A DNA stretch of 36,683 nucleotides from Allomuricauda sp. (lineage in GTDB: Bacteria > Bacteroidota > Bacteroidia > Flavobacteriales > Flavobacteriaceae), in contig JANQRD010000270.1 in the NCBI GenBank assembly GCA_028284725.1, forward strand, positions 1-36,683, in the 5' to 3' direction. A program made the position numbers and the translations under genes. The notes beneath the pieces are model-generated. The model saw nothing but the letters and a program-made list of their open reading frames with translations. It was not told the origin of the DNA and did no database searches. Each line of letters begins with the position of its first letter. Position 1 is the first letter of the stretch. Shown in pieces: positions 16,479 to 24,499 of this stretch.

Positions 16479-17126
16479 ATGGTGGATGAATTGGAACTCT
16501 TAAAGAAAGATTGGCAAAAAAAGGAAGCAAACCTTCCTAAGCTGTCTTACGACGAAATTTATAAGATGATCTGGAAAAAATCATCTTCCATTGTAAAATG
16601 GATCTTTTATATCAGCATATTGGAGTTTGTGATACCCCATCTGCTCTATCTGGTTCCGTCAATGCGGAACAATTTGGACATTTATGCCAATCTCGGGTTG
16701 ACCAATGTAGTGCTTGTGGTCAGCATTGTGCAGTATCTGGTTGTTTTCTACTTCATTTACCTCTTTTACAAAAGATATCGGGAGATCTCCGTGCTCGACA
16801 GCGCAAAACAACTGACTTCCAATATTCTAAGGACACGAAAAACTGTAAAATACTACGTCATTTTCTCCCTGTCCATGGTATTGCTCACTTTTGCCATGTT
16901 GACCGTTGGCGTATACTTCAGCGACAACATAGTGGACACTTTGGGGTTAGGCAACCAACTGGCCTCCATGCCTTTGGAAAAGGTCAAACTTATCATCATG
17001 GCTAGTTTTGCCATACTGGGCGTTGTATTCACTCTGGTCTTCGGGGGAATTTACTTTTTGTTGTACGGGCTATTGACCCGAAAACTGCGAAGAAACTATA
17101 AAGAACTCCAAAAATTGGAAGTTTAA
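16479..17126 (+). CDS. Four-helix membrane protein, candidate partner of the ECF sigma factor
   Basis: 215 residues. A cytosolic N-terminus of about 40 residues (MVDELELLKKDWQKKEANLPKLSYDEIYKMI) is followed by four predicted membrane helices (about 45-62, 76-97, 122-146, 170-196) and a basic C-terminal tail. The N-terminal LKKDWQK pattern is common in flavobacterial proteins encoded directly after ECF sigma factors. The 3-nt gap indicates translational coupling. By analogy with sigma/anti-sigma operons it may hold the sigma factor at the membrane, but no zinc-binding HxxxCxxC anti-sigma motif is present. Function is inferred from position only. Confidence 0.75.
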   Translation: MVDELELLKKDWQKKEANLPKLSYDEIYKMIWKKSSSIVKWIFYISILEFVIPHLLYLVPSMRNNLDIYANLGLTNVVLVVSIVQYLVVFYFIYLFYKRYREISVLDSAKQLTSNILRTRKTVKYYVIFSLSMVLLTFAMLTVGVYFSDNIVDTLGLGNQLASMPLEKVKLIIMASFAILGVVFTLVFGGIYFLLYGLLTRKLRRNYKELQKLEV

Positions 17127-17935
17127 TTACCCTTGTAACTGTATCGCCTTTTTTCATGCTCCGCCTCGTAGGCCGCAAGTTCCTCTTGGGGAATAACCTT
17201 TAAAAATGAAGGGTGCTGTTCAATGGCGTACTCCAATTTCTCCAATATGGAGTCAATGGATTCGTTGTCGTAATCGATTTCCAAAGGAGCTTTAATTTGC
17301 ATGGATTGAAGAATCCCTTTCTTTTTTACGCGAAGTCCTTTTTTATCAAAAGAGCGCCTAAATCCATCAATCACAACCGGAACCACAACAGGCTTATACC
17401 GTTTGATGATATGTGCTGTCCCCTTGCGCAAGGGTTTCCACGGAGTGGTTGTTCCCTGGGGAAAGGTAATCACCCAACCATCATCCAACGCTTTTGCTAT
17501 ATTGCTGATATCGCTGAACTTCACCTGACGGTTAACATCCTGTCCATCAGCCCTCCAGGTCCTTTCGATACTGATGGAGCCCGCATAGGCCAATATTTTG
17601 GTGAGTACACTTTTTTTCATTGTCTCCTTGGCCGCTACATAGTAAATGTTCAGTTTAGGCCTCCAGAGATAACCTAAATTCTTGATGCTGTCCTCACGTC
17701 CGCTTAAACTAGCATTGAACACATGGAACATGGCCACCACATCGGCAAAATACGTTTGGTGGTTGCTTACGAAAAGTACATTAGTTTCAGGTAAATCCCG
17801 TATGATCTGGGAACCTTCTATCTCCAATGTATTGAATCCTTTGTAACGTTGGTGGGTAATCATTCCGGCGATTCTGATCAGCCAGCGTTTCAAAAATAAA
17901 ATATGCCCAAAAGGATTTTCTTTAAAAAGACCCAT
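17123..17935 (-). CDS. PlsC-like lysophospholipid acyltransferase
   Basis: 270 residues. It belongs to the 1-acylglycerol-3-phosphate acyltransferase family, which acylates lysophosphatidic acid or related lipids at the inner membrane. Block I reads VSNHQTYFADV, with five residues between His and Asp instead of the usual four. Block III reads TFPQGTTTPWKPLRKGT in place of the common FPEGTRS. Both departures are in the key motifs, so the acyl acceptor may be unusual (ornithine or other aminolipids are possible; unproven). It lies 40 nt after the Nudix gene, probably cotranscribed, and its stop overlaps that of the sigma-partner gene. Confidence 0.85.
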   Translation of the reverse strand: MGLFKENPFGHILFLKRWLIRIAGMITHQRYKGFNTLEIEGSQIIRDLPETNVLFVSNHQTYFADVVAMFHVFNASLSGREDSIKNLGYLWRPKLNIYYVAAKETMKKSVLTKILAYAGSISIERTWRADGQDVNRQVKFSDISNIAKALDDGWVITFPQGTTTPWKPLRKGTAHIIKRYKPVVVPVVIDGFRRSFDKKGLRVKKKGILQSMQIKAPLEIDYDNESIDSILEKLEYAIEQHPSFLKVIPQEELAAYEAEHEKRRYSYKGN

Positions 17936-17975
17936 GTATTTATGAGGTGTTACAAGCTAATTTACAAAATACGCA

Positions 17976-18617
17976 TCAAAGCACTTGTTCCAAAAGTTCC
18001 TTGATTTCGCTCATCATCATTGCAGTGGCTCCCCAAACGGTATAACCATTTAATTTATAAGCAGGTACATCGATACTTTTGGCGTACGAAGTGGTTAATT
18101 TTTCTTCAATATGATTGGAATTGTCCAAAAAATCCCGCAAATATACCTCAACCAACGTTTCCACCTCGCTTTCTTGAATGACAAAAGGTCTAGGATTTGG
18201 GTAAATCCCCATAAATGGACGCACCAAAAAATTGCTGGGCGGAATGTAGACCTCGCTCAATTCCCGTAGTACCTCAACTTCCCGTGATGGAACACCCACT
18301 TCCTCCTCGGTCTCCCGTAGAGCCGTCTCCAAAATGTCCTTGTCTCCTTCTTCTTCCTTCCCTCCAGGAAAACCTATCTGATTGGAATGGACCCCTTCAT
18401 ACGTTTTGCGCAAAATCAAAAGCATTCTTGTTTCCGCATCCATATCTGGATAAAAAAGTGCCATCACCCCCGCCCTTTTGGGGTTCATCTTACGGATGTC
18501 GTTGGATTTCAACCATTGAATCCGCATAAGCGGAGACATTTTATCGTGCGAATCGCTGCCGGGTAGTGGCAGATTTTTTATTTTTAAAGCTTGTTGATAA
18601 AATTCTTTAAAATCCAT
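17976..18617 (-). CDS. Nudix hydrolase, CoA pyrophosphatase-like
   Basis: 213 residues from the ATG at 18617 (MDFKEFYQQALKIKN). The open frame continues upstream, but that part lies wholly on the opposite strand of the cyclophilin gene and is low-complexity. The sequence RKTYEGVHSNQIGFPGG followed by LRETEEEVGV combines the CoA-pyrophosphatase motif with a Nudix box. The first Glu of the Nudix consensus (E-x7-REU) is Lys here, a position also relaxed in E. coli NudL-type proteins. The likely reaction is hydrolysis of CoA or acyl-CoA to phosphopantetheine and 3',5'-ADP, consistent with the lipid acyltransferase gene downstream. Its start codon shares two bases with the divergent cyclophilin start. 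Confidence 0.85.
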   Translation of the reverse strand: MDFKEFYQQALKIKNLPLPGSDSHDKMSPLMRIQWLKSNDIRKMNPKRAGVMALFYPDMDAETRMLLILRKTYEGVHSNQIGFPGGKEEEGDKDILETALRETEEEVGVPSREVEVLRELSEVYIPPSNFLVRPFMGIYPNPRPFVIQESEVETLVEVYLRDFLDNSNHIEEKLTTSYAKSIDVPAYKLNGYTVWGATAMMMSEIKELLEQVL

Positions 18618-19347
18618 GTTGATCAAACCATCAGCAATAGCTGCAAGTATACTATTATTTTTTATGGTCTCTTGTGGAGAATCCCCAAAAAAGGAATCCC
18701 CAACAGCTAAAGAAGCCGTTACAAAATCGGATTCCTTACAACAAGAAATCGATACCACCACAGTTAAAGAGATTCTTGAAGAGGAGAAGGAAGAGGCATT
18801 CGTCTTGGATGAGGAAAATGCCATTGATTTCTTTTTTAACTACGCCAAGGATTTAAAAGAAAACAGGGTACGGCTTACAACAAGCATGGGCAGTTTTACC
18901 GTGCTACTTTACGACAATGTACCCTATCACAAGGCCAACTTCATCTATCTGGCCAGAAAGGGATATTTTGACAATACGCAATTTCACAGGGTAGTGAAAG
19001 ATTTTATTATCCAAGGGGGCAACTCTGACGATAGGGAAACTTCCAAAAAAAGACGCTTAATCGGAAGATACCTACTTCCCCCCGATGCAAAAAAGGGATA
19101 TAAACACCATCGTGGTACCATTTCAATGCCCAGTAGTGAGCGAAATAATCCCCATAAATTGGCATCTCCTTATGAATTTTTTATTGTGGTGACCAAACCG
19201 GGCTCTTACCATTTGGATGGTTCTTACACCCCTTTTGGAAGGGTCATTGAAGGCATGGATGTGGTGGATGCCATAAACAATGTTCCCGTTGGTGATGGGG
19301 ATTGGCCCTGGCAAAATGTCTACATCCTGAAAGCTGAGGTACTATAA
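18616..19347 (+). CDS. Cyclophilin-type peptidyl-prolyl isomerase, lipoprotein
   Basis: 243 residues. The N-terminus MLIKPSAIAASILLFFMVSCGES is a lipoprotein signal (Cys20). A 60-residue acidic linker follows (Glu/Lys/Thr-rich), then a cyclophilin domain from about residue 83 (VRLTTSMGSFTVLLYDNVPYHKANFIYLA). The catalytic Arg lies in FHRVVKDFIIQGG, and the active-site region ends with PFGRVIEGMDVVDAI. It is predicted to act as a periplasmic folding catalyst anchored to a membrane. It contains an insertion rich in Lys/Arg (SKKRRLIGRYLLPPDAKKGYKHH), as in other Bacteroidota cyclophilins. The start overlaps the divergent Nudix start in a shared CATG. Confidence 0.92.
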   Translation: MLIKPSAIAASILLFFMVSCGESPKKESPTAKEAVTKSDSLQQEIDTTTVKEILEEEKEEAFVLDEENAIDFFFNYAKDLKENRVRLTTSMGSFTVLLYDNVPYHKANFIYLARKGYFDNTQFHRVVKDFIIQGGNSDDRETSKKRRLIGRYLLPPDAKKGYKHHRGTISMPSSERNNPHKLASPYEFFIVVTKPGSYHLDGSYTPFGRVIEGMDVVDAINNVPVGDGDWPWQNVYILKAEVL

Positions 19348-19959
19348 TTAGGTTTCTTTCTTGTAGATGTTTGGAAGACGGATTCCAAACCTTACAGCCA
19401 AGATCCGCAGGACGATAACCACCAAAATGGCAGCTCCAAAAGCGTAGCTATCCGGAATTGGTAATAGCACAAAAAGAAAATAGCTGGCCCCTCCAGCTAT
19501 ACAGGCCGTGGCGTATATCTCCTTTCTAAAAATCACAGGAATCTCATTACATAAAATATCCCGGATCACACCTCCAAAACTTGCGGTCATTGTACCCAGA
19601 GCGATGCACATTACAGGTAACAATCCAGCTTGAAGGCCTTTTTCAATTCCCACCATGGTATAGAGTCCAATACCAATGGTATCGAACAAAAACAATGAAG
19701 TGCGAAGATATTTCAAGTGATTGGCAAAGATGATACTGAAGAAAACGGTAATCAAAATGGTGGTGACATAGGTAAGATCACGCATCCAAATCACTGGCGT
19801 ATTGCCGATAAGCAAATCACGAAGTGTACCTCCGCCGATTGATGTCACAAAGGCGATGATGACTACCCCAAAGAGATCCAATCGCTTTTCCATGGCCACC
19901 AAAACACCGGATACAGCGAACGCCGCAGTACCTAAAATATCCATAGTCAGATAAAACAT
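19348..19959 (-). CDS. TRIC-type (YicG/UPF0126) membrane channel protein
   Basis: 203 residues, about seven membrane helices arranged as two repeats. Each repeat carries the family signature: GGGTLRDLLIGNTPVIW (about 42-58) and GGVIRDILCNEIPVIF (about 128-143). Prokaryotic TRIC homologues form trimeric cation channels. The gene lies 3 nt after the RDD-family gene, so the two are one operon reading away from the MoxR cluster. Its stop is directly adjacent to the cyclophilin stop. The role in this organism (K+ or other monovalent cation balance) is inference. Confidence 0.9.
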   Translation of the reverse strand: MFYLTMDILGTAAFAVSGVLVAMEKRLDLFGVVIIAFVTSIGGGTLRDLLIGNTPVIWMRDLTYVTTILITVFFSIIFANHLKYLRTSLFLFDTIGIGLYTMVGIEKGLQAGLLPVMCIALGTMTASFGGVIRDILCNEIPVIFRKEIYATACIAGGASYFLFVLLPIPDSYAFGAAILVVIVLRILAVRFGIRLPNIYKKET

Positions 19960-19962
19960 GGG

Positions 19963-20682
19963 CTACAGATTTTGTGTGTAATAATTGTAGTCCTTAATAA
20001 TCACATCCACGAAATCAATAGGTTGTAAGGTGGTGGAACTTATCCCGGTAACCTCCTTAATGCGTTTGTCCAATGAAATAATAACGTTATGATTACCATT
20101 ATACCTGGATTTATCATACAGTTCCTTTATGGTCTGCATTTCGGAATCCTTGAACACGGTAACCTGTGGAAATTGGGGTTTGTAATCTAGTGGTAGCTCC
20201 CTCAGCAAGGTATCTTTTAAGGACACCTTTTTCTTTTCACTGATTACCGTAGTTCCGGCTGCGATGTCCCCGATACGTTGCCCCTTGCCCCGAATCAAAA
20301 TGGTAAGGACAGCGCCGCCACCCGAAGTCAAGCTAACATCGATAATCCGTAACACCCAACGCACAAAATAATTGGCAAAACTTGGTTTTGAGCCATCCAG
20401 TTTAACAACCCGTAAGGACATTAACCCCTTTCCTATGGTCTTCCCATCCGAGAAGGTCTCAAATAACAAATAATACAAAAATGCAGGTAGGCTCAACACC
20501 AAATAATAGGCCCATTGATCATCCAAATCCAGTTCCAATGAAATCAATAAAACGATAACCAAAATCAAATAGGCCAATATCACAAAGCTATCAATAAGAT
20601 AGGCCAACATGCGCTCCCCCAAATTGGAGGTGTTTTGGTTGATGGTTATATTTTGGGCAGTTTCTATTTGAAATTGATCCAT
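19963..20682 (-). CDS. RDD-family membrane protein
   Basis: 239 residues. The RDD domain occupies about residues 18-145. It starts GERMLAYLIDSFVILAYL, where RMLAYLID replaces the name-giving R..DD pattern, followed by a second helix, FSDGKTIGKGLMSLRVV, and a third helix region with GQRIGDIAAGTTVI. A soluble C-terminal tail of about 90 residues (LKDTLLRELPLDYKPQFPQVTVF...) follows. RDD proteins are poorly understood membrane proteins; some act in Na+/H+ exchange. Divergent by only 35 nt from the SpoIIM-like gene, it belongs with the MoxR/DUF58 cluster, as seen in many other genomes. Confidence 0.88.
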   Translation of the reverse strand: MDQFQIETAQNITINQNTSNLGERMLAYLIDSFVILAYLILVIVLLISLELDLDDQWAYYLVLSLPAFLYYLLFETFSDGKTIGKGLMSLRVVKLDGSKPSFANYFVRWVLRIIDVSLTSGGGAVLTILIRGKGQRIGDIAAGTTVISEKKKVSLKDTLLRELPLDYKPQFPQVTVFKDSEMQTIKELYDKSRYNGNHNVIISLDKRIKEVTGISSTTLQPIDFVDVIIKDYNYYTQNL

Positions 20683-20693
20683 ATTTTAGTTTC

Positions 20694-20705
20694 TTTACTT
20701 GTAAA
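20694..20705. promoter_or_regulatory. Small palindrome in the RDD / SpoIIM-like divergent gap
   Basis: TTTAC-TT-GTAAA, a perfect 5-bp inverted repeat, occupies the middle of the 35-base gap between two divergent operons. It could be an operator or just an AT-rich coincidence. Confidence 0.25.
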
Positions 20706-20717
20706 CCAAAAGTTTTA

Positions 20718-21695
20718 ATGCGAGAGGCTGCTTTTGTAAAGCAAAATAAGGACAAATGGGCTGCTTTTGAAAATGTTTTGAACAACAAAAGCCAGCTTCG
20801 TCCCGATGAACTTTCGGACCTCTACATTGAAATCACCGACCATCTGAGTTACGCTAAAACCTTTTATCCAAGGAGTAATACCGAATTTTATCTGAACTCC
20901 CTGGCCTCCCAAGCGCATCAAAAAATCTATAAAACAAAACGGGAATCAAAGAACCGTATTGTGACCTTTTGGAAAACTGAGTTTCCCGGTATGTTCCATC
21001 AACATCATCGCGAGTTGTTAATTTCGTTCTTAGTGTTTTCCTTTTTTGTACTGGTTGGTGCCTTCTCATCCGCCAACGAGGGGGATTTTGTGCGTTCCAT
21101 TTTGGGCAACGGTTACGTTAATATGACGTTGGAAAACATTGAAAAGGGAGATCCAATGGCCGTATACAAGCAACAAGGGGAATTCAACATGTTTTTGGGC
21201 ATTACCATCAACAACATTAAAGTCGCCATTTATGCCTTTGCCCTTGGTATTTTTTTGGGTGTGGGGACATTGTACATCATGCTCCAGAACGGTATCATGC
21301 TGGGTAGTTTCCAATACTTTTTTTATGAAAAAGGGCTACTTTGGGAGTCGGTCCGAACCATTTGGATTCATGGTACTATCGAAATCTCTGTAATCATTAT
21401 TGCTGGATGTGCTGGACTGGTCTTGGCCAATGGAATCCTGTTTCCTGGTACTTACACCCGATTGGAATCATTCAAAAGAGGCGTAAAAAACGGATTGAAA
21501 ATCATGATCAGTACCGTACCCTTTTTTATAATAGCCGGTTTTTTGGAAGGCTTTGTCACCCGGCATACCGAAATGCCCGATTGGCTTGCCATATTGATTA
21601 TTTCCGGCTCCTTGTTCCTAATTGTATTTTACTACATCATTTATCCTAACCAACTGAAAAGAAAAGCAAAACATGCAACAACAGAAGTACATTGA
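20718..21695 (+). CDS. SpoIIM-like (DUF95) membrane protein
   Basis: 325 residues. A cytosolic helical N-terminus of about 95 residues (KDKWAAFENVLNN..., DLYIEITDHLSYAKTFYPRS) precedes five or six membrane helices (from about 98). The signature WIHGTIEISVIIIAGCAG matches the family motif HGxxExxxxxxAG of the stage II sporulation protein M superfamily. The family is widespread in bacteria that do not sporulate, so the name says nothing about spores here. It is the first gene of a run of six overlapping or abutting genes; its 3' end overlaps the next gene by 23 nt. Confidence 0.88.
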   Translation: MREAAFVKQNKDKWAAFENVLNNKSQLRPDELSDLYIEITDHLSYAKTFYPRSNTEFYLNSLASQAHQKIYKTKRESKNRIVTFWKTEFPGMFHQHHRELLISFLVFSFFVLVGAFSSANEGDFVRSILGNGYVNMTLENIEKGDPMAVYKQQGEFNMFLGITINNIKVAIYAFALGIFLGVGTLYIMLQNGIMLGSFQYFFYEKGLLWESVRTIWIHGTIEISVIIIAGCAGLVLANGILFPGTYTRLESFKRGVKNGLKIMISTVPFFIIAGFLEGFVTRHTEMPDWLAILIISGSLFLIVFYYIIYPNQLKRKAKHATTEVH

Positions 21696-22557
21696 ATTTA
21701 AAAAACAGCGGGAATTAGGCGAGATTTTGTCCGATTCTTTTGCATTTATGCGTAACCAATTCAAACCTTTTTTTAGCGCGATTCTAAAAATCGTGGGGCC
21801 GTATTTATTGGTGATGTTGGTCTCATTGGGGCTCTACTACTATTTTATTGGGAATTTGGCCAGTTTGGGCGCGGGAGGTTCCAACGATTTTGTAAGTCCA
21901 TTGTTGATGATTCTGGTATTCTTCCTCTTTTTTATAAGCATCATCGCCGCCTATGTAATGGCGCAGGCCACCGTGCTATTTTACATCAAATCATACGCCA
22001 ACAACAAGGGTACCACAGATTTTGATGAAATCAAAAAGAACGTTTATGCCAATTTTTGGAACTTTATAGGATTGGGGTTTTTGGTGGGACTTTCCGTAGG
22101 GGTGGGTTTTATGCTATGTTTCATTCCCGGAATTTACCTTTACCCGGTTTTGGCGCTTTCCTTTAGCATTATGGTGTTCAACCAAAAGGGTATTTCCGAC
22201 TCCTATCAATACAGCTTCACACTGATCAAGGACAACTGGTGGATCACCTTCGCTACCTTGTTGGTGATTGGAATCATAGTCGGGGTTGCAGGTTATGCCT
22301 TCAATATTCCCGCTTACATTTATATGTTCATCAAAATGGGTACAAGTGCAGGCGAAGTGGATGCCCTTGGATTTGGTGGTGGTATTTTCGATCCCATATA
22401 CATCCTATTGAATCTTCTCGCCGTAACGGTACAATTTCTTTTGAACATCATCACCTTGGTCGCAAGCGTACTCATTTATTTCAACCTCAACGAAAAGAAA
22501 AACTTTACGGGCACCTACGAACGGATAGAGAATTTAGGGAAATCGACAGAGGGTTAA
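21673..22557 (+). CDS. Polytopic membrane protein of the MoxR/DUF58 cluster
   Basis: 294 residues with a cytosolic N-terminus (KQRELGEILSDSFAFMRNQFKPFF) and about six membrane helices (around 37-60, 75-105, 131-165, 190-215, 243-275). The N-terminal GEILSDSFAFMRNQFK pattern resembles membrane domains found next to glycerophosphodiester phosphodiesterases, but no catalytic domain is present. It starts 23 nt before the end of the SpoIIM-like gene and is followed directly (0 nt) by the DUF4129 gene, so it is translationally coupled to both. No function is recognised beyond cluster membership. Confidence 0.8.
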   Translation: MQQQKYIEFKKQRELGEILSDSFAFMRNQFKPFFSAILKIVGPYLLVMLVSLGLYYYFIGNLASLGAGGSNDFVSPLLMILVFFLFFISIIAAYVMAQATVLFYIKSYANNKGTTDFDEIKKNVYANFWNFIGLGFLVGLSVGVGFMLCFIPGIYLYPVLALSFSIMVFNQKGISDSYQYSFTLIKDNWWITFATLLVIGIIVGVAGYAFNIPAYIYMFIKMGTSAGEVDALGFGGGIFDPIYILLNLLAVTVQFLLNIITLVASVLIYFNLNEKKNFTGTYERIENLGKSTEG

Positions 22558-23292
22558 ATGCAGAAAGTACTGCTTTTTGGAGTTTTTGTATTGCTTTGGA
22601 GCCTTGGTTTCGGGCAAAACGATTCCATTGTCCAATATGACAACTCCAGAATCAGTCCCCTGGAAATCACTGAAGATGATTTAAAGCCCTATTGGGAAGA
22701 CGAAAGTTTTGACTACGAGGTCGTAAAACAGGAAAATGGCTGGTGGACCAGCATTAAAAACTGGCTGTACAATATTTTAAGACGCTTTTTTGAATGGATC
22801 TTTGGTGTGGAGGAAGCCACAGGCTATGTAGAAGGCTTTTTTAGAATAGTGCCATACCTACTTCTGGGAATTCTGCTCTTTCTCATCATTCGCTTTTTCA
22901 TCAAAACAAAGACACGCTCGTTAATTTTCAGTCAGCAAAATCCCAATATGGTTTCGCTTTCCGAAGAAGAACGGATCATCAAAACCCAGGACATCCAGCA
23001 ACTAATCAATAACGCACTGGCTGAAAAGAACTACCGTTTGGCCATCCGATACTATTATCTATATATCCTGAAACTGCTTTCGGAGCGAGAGCTTATAGAC
23101 TGGAAGCGTCAAAAAACAAACGACGATTACATTGATGAACTTTCGGGAAGTGTTTTAAAGAACCCCTTTACAAGGGCCACACTACTATACGATTACATTT
23201 GGTATGGTGAGTTCAACATTGATCAAGAACGATATCGTAGGGCGGAGGATGTATTCGATTCATTGAAAAAAGCAATTGCCACTGATGTCTAA
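22558..23292 (+). CDS. DUF4129-domain membrane protein
   Basis: 244 residues. An N-terminal signal or anchor (MQKVLLFGVFVLLWSLGFGQ) is followed by a periplasmic part of about 75 residues. One membrane helix follows (about 97-118, RIVPYLLLGILLFLIIRFF), then a cytosolic C-terminal domain with the DUF4129 pattern NYRLAIRYYYLYILKLLSERELIDWKRQKTNDDY and FTRATLLYDYIWYGEF. In other genomes DUF4129 is often fused to transglutaminase domains and encoded beside MoxR and DUF58; here it stands alone. The ATG follows the preceding stop codon directly (TAAATG). Confidence 0.85.
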   Translation: MQKVLLFGVFVLLWSLGFGQNDSIVQYDNSRISPLEITEDDLKPYWEDESFDYEVVKQENGWWTSIKNWLYNILRRFFEWIFGVEEATGYVEGFFRIVPYLLLGILLFLIIRFFIKTKTRSLIFSQQNPNMVSLSEEERIIKTQDIQQLINNALAEKNYRLAIRYYYLYILKLLSERELIDWKRQKTNDDYIDELSGSVLKNPFTRATLLYDYIWYGEFNIDQERYRRAEDVFDSLKKAIATDV

Positions 23293-24499
23293 AACAGGTT
23301 GGACATATATGATCTTAAGTGTGCTAACCATCGGGTTTATTCTGCTCATGGAATATAGCAAACCCAAAAAGATCAATTGGTTTCCCTCTTATGTCTCGCA
23401 CCACAAAATTCCCTATGGCACCTATGTACTCAATGATCTGTTGACCCATTTCTTTGCAGAAAGGGTAAAGCAAGTTCATAAACCACCTTTTGAACTGCTG
23501 AGCAGGGATGGCAACCTGCGGGGAACCTACTTTTTTGCCAATGAGCACATTTCATTTGGTGAGACCGAGCTTAATGCACTTTTAGATTGGGTGGATCAGG
23601 GAAATACTGTTTTTATTGCGTCCAATGGTTTTGAAGGTCCGTTGTTGGACACTCTTAATCTCGAACAATACAGCATATACAACGGGCACAATTTAAAACC
23701 AAAGTTCTACCATCAATTGGTGAATCCAGATTTGGATAACAAAACGGTTTCCTTTGAGAAGGATTATTACACCCTGACTTTCAGCGCAATTGACACGCTA
23801 AATACTTCAGTTCTTGGCGAAGTGTATGCTGAGGCGGACAGTACGGAGAGCATTGTCAAACAAATCAATGTTATCAAACAGCCTTTTGGCAATGGTGAAA
23901 TTGTGCTGTCCACATTTCCGAAAGCCTTCACCAATTACTTTATCCTAAAGGATAACAATAGGGATTACACCGCTGGACTTTTGTCTTACCTAAAGGGAGA
24001 TGGCGACCTATTTGTGGATAATTTCCACAAAACTGGGAAATCACGGTACACTTCCCCAATGTACCTTTTTCTGAATACCAAGGAGTTTAAATGGGCGTAT
24101 TATTTGGTATTGATAGGCACCCTGATCTATGTGATTTTTGAAGGCAAACGGAAGCAACGTGCGATTCCTGTAGTGACCCCGTTAAAGAATCAGACTTTGG
24201 CATTTACCCGGACCATCGCCGATATGTATTTTGAAAAAGGGGAACAAAAACAGATTACCGAACACAAAATCAGCTACTTTTTGGAATATCTTCGGTCCCG
24301 TTTACACGTCTCCACCCAAGATCTGGATGAAGCCTTTCTGAAGAAATTGGCCATCCGAAGCAACAACGATTTTGAGGATGTTAAAGCGCTGTTCGACCTC
24401 ATTAAAAAATTACAGCCCCAGCAGGGTATAACAGATTCCGAATTGCAAGAATTGAACAAAAAAATAGAAGCATTTAAAGCGAACGTTGATGGAAAATAA
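23285..24499 (+). CDS. DUF4350-domain membrane protein
   Basis: 404 residues from the ATG at 23285, 8 nt inside the previous gene; a TTG three codons earlier is less likely. An N-terminal helix (TYMILSVLTIGFILLMEYS) is followed by a periplasmic region containing DUF4350 (SHHKIPYGTYVLNDLLTHFF, GNTVFIASNGFEG, GEIVLSTFPKAFTNYF). A second helix (about 266-284, WAYYLVLIGTLIYVIF) leads to a cytosolic tail of about 120 residues rich in charged helices. DUF4350 resembles a glutamine-amidotransferase-like fold used as a sensor or scaffold; no catalytic residues are recognised. It overlaps the MoxR gene by 11 nt. Confidence 0.85.
   Translation: MSKTGWTYMILSVLTIGFILLMEYSKPKKINWFPSYVSHHKIPYGTYVLNDLLTHFFAERVKQVHKPPFELLSRDGNLRGTYFFANEHISFGETELNALLDWVDQGNTVFIASNGFEGPLLDTLNLEQYSIYNGHNLKPKFYHQLVNPDLDNKTVSFEKDYYTLTFSAIDTLNTSVLGEVYAEADSTESIVKQINVIKQPFGNGEIVLSTFPKAFTNYFILKDNNRDYTAGLLSYLKGDGDLFVDNFHKTGKSRYTSPMYLFLNTKEFKWAYYLVLIGTLIYVIFEGKRKQRAIPVVTPLKNQTLAFTRTIADMYFEKGEQKQITEHKISYFLEYLRSRLHVSTQDLDEAFLKKLAIRSNNDFEDVKALFDLIKKLQPQQGITDSELQELNKKIEAFKANVDGK

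Noticed and set aside
18618-18824. Upstream extension of the Nudix protein by 69 codons
   Set aside because: The added part is a Ser-rich low-complexity stretch that is antisense to the cyclophilin signal peptide and linker; MDFKEF is a normal family start.
20718-21695. Evidence of sporulation from the SpoIIM-like gene
   Set aside because: The family is widespread in non-sporulating bacteria, and no other sporulation gene is in the window.
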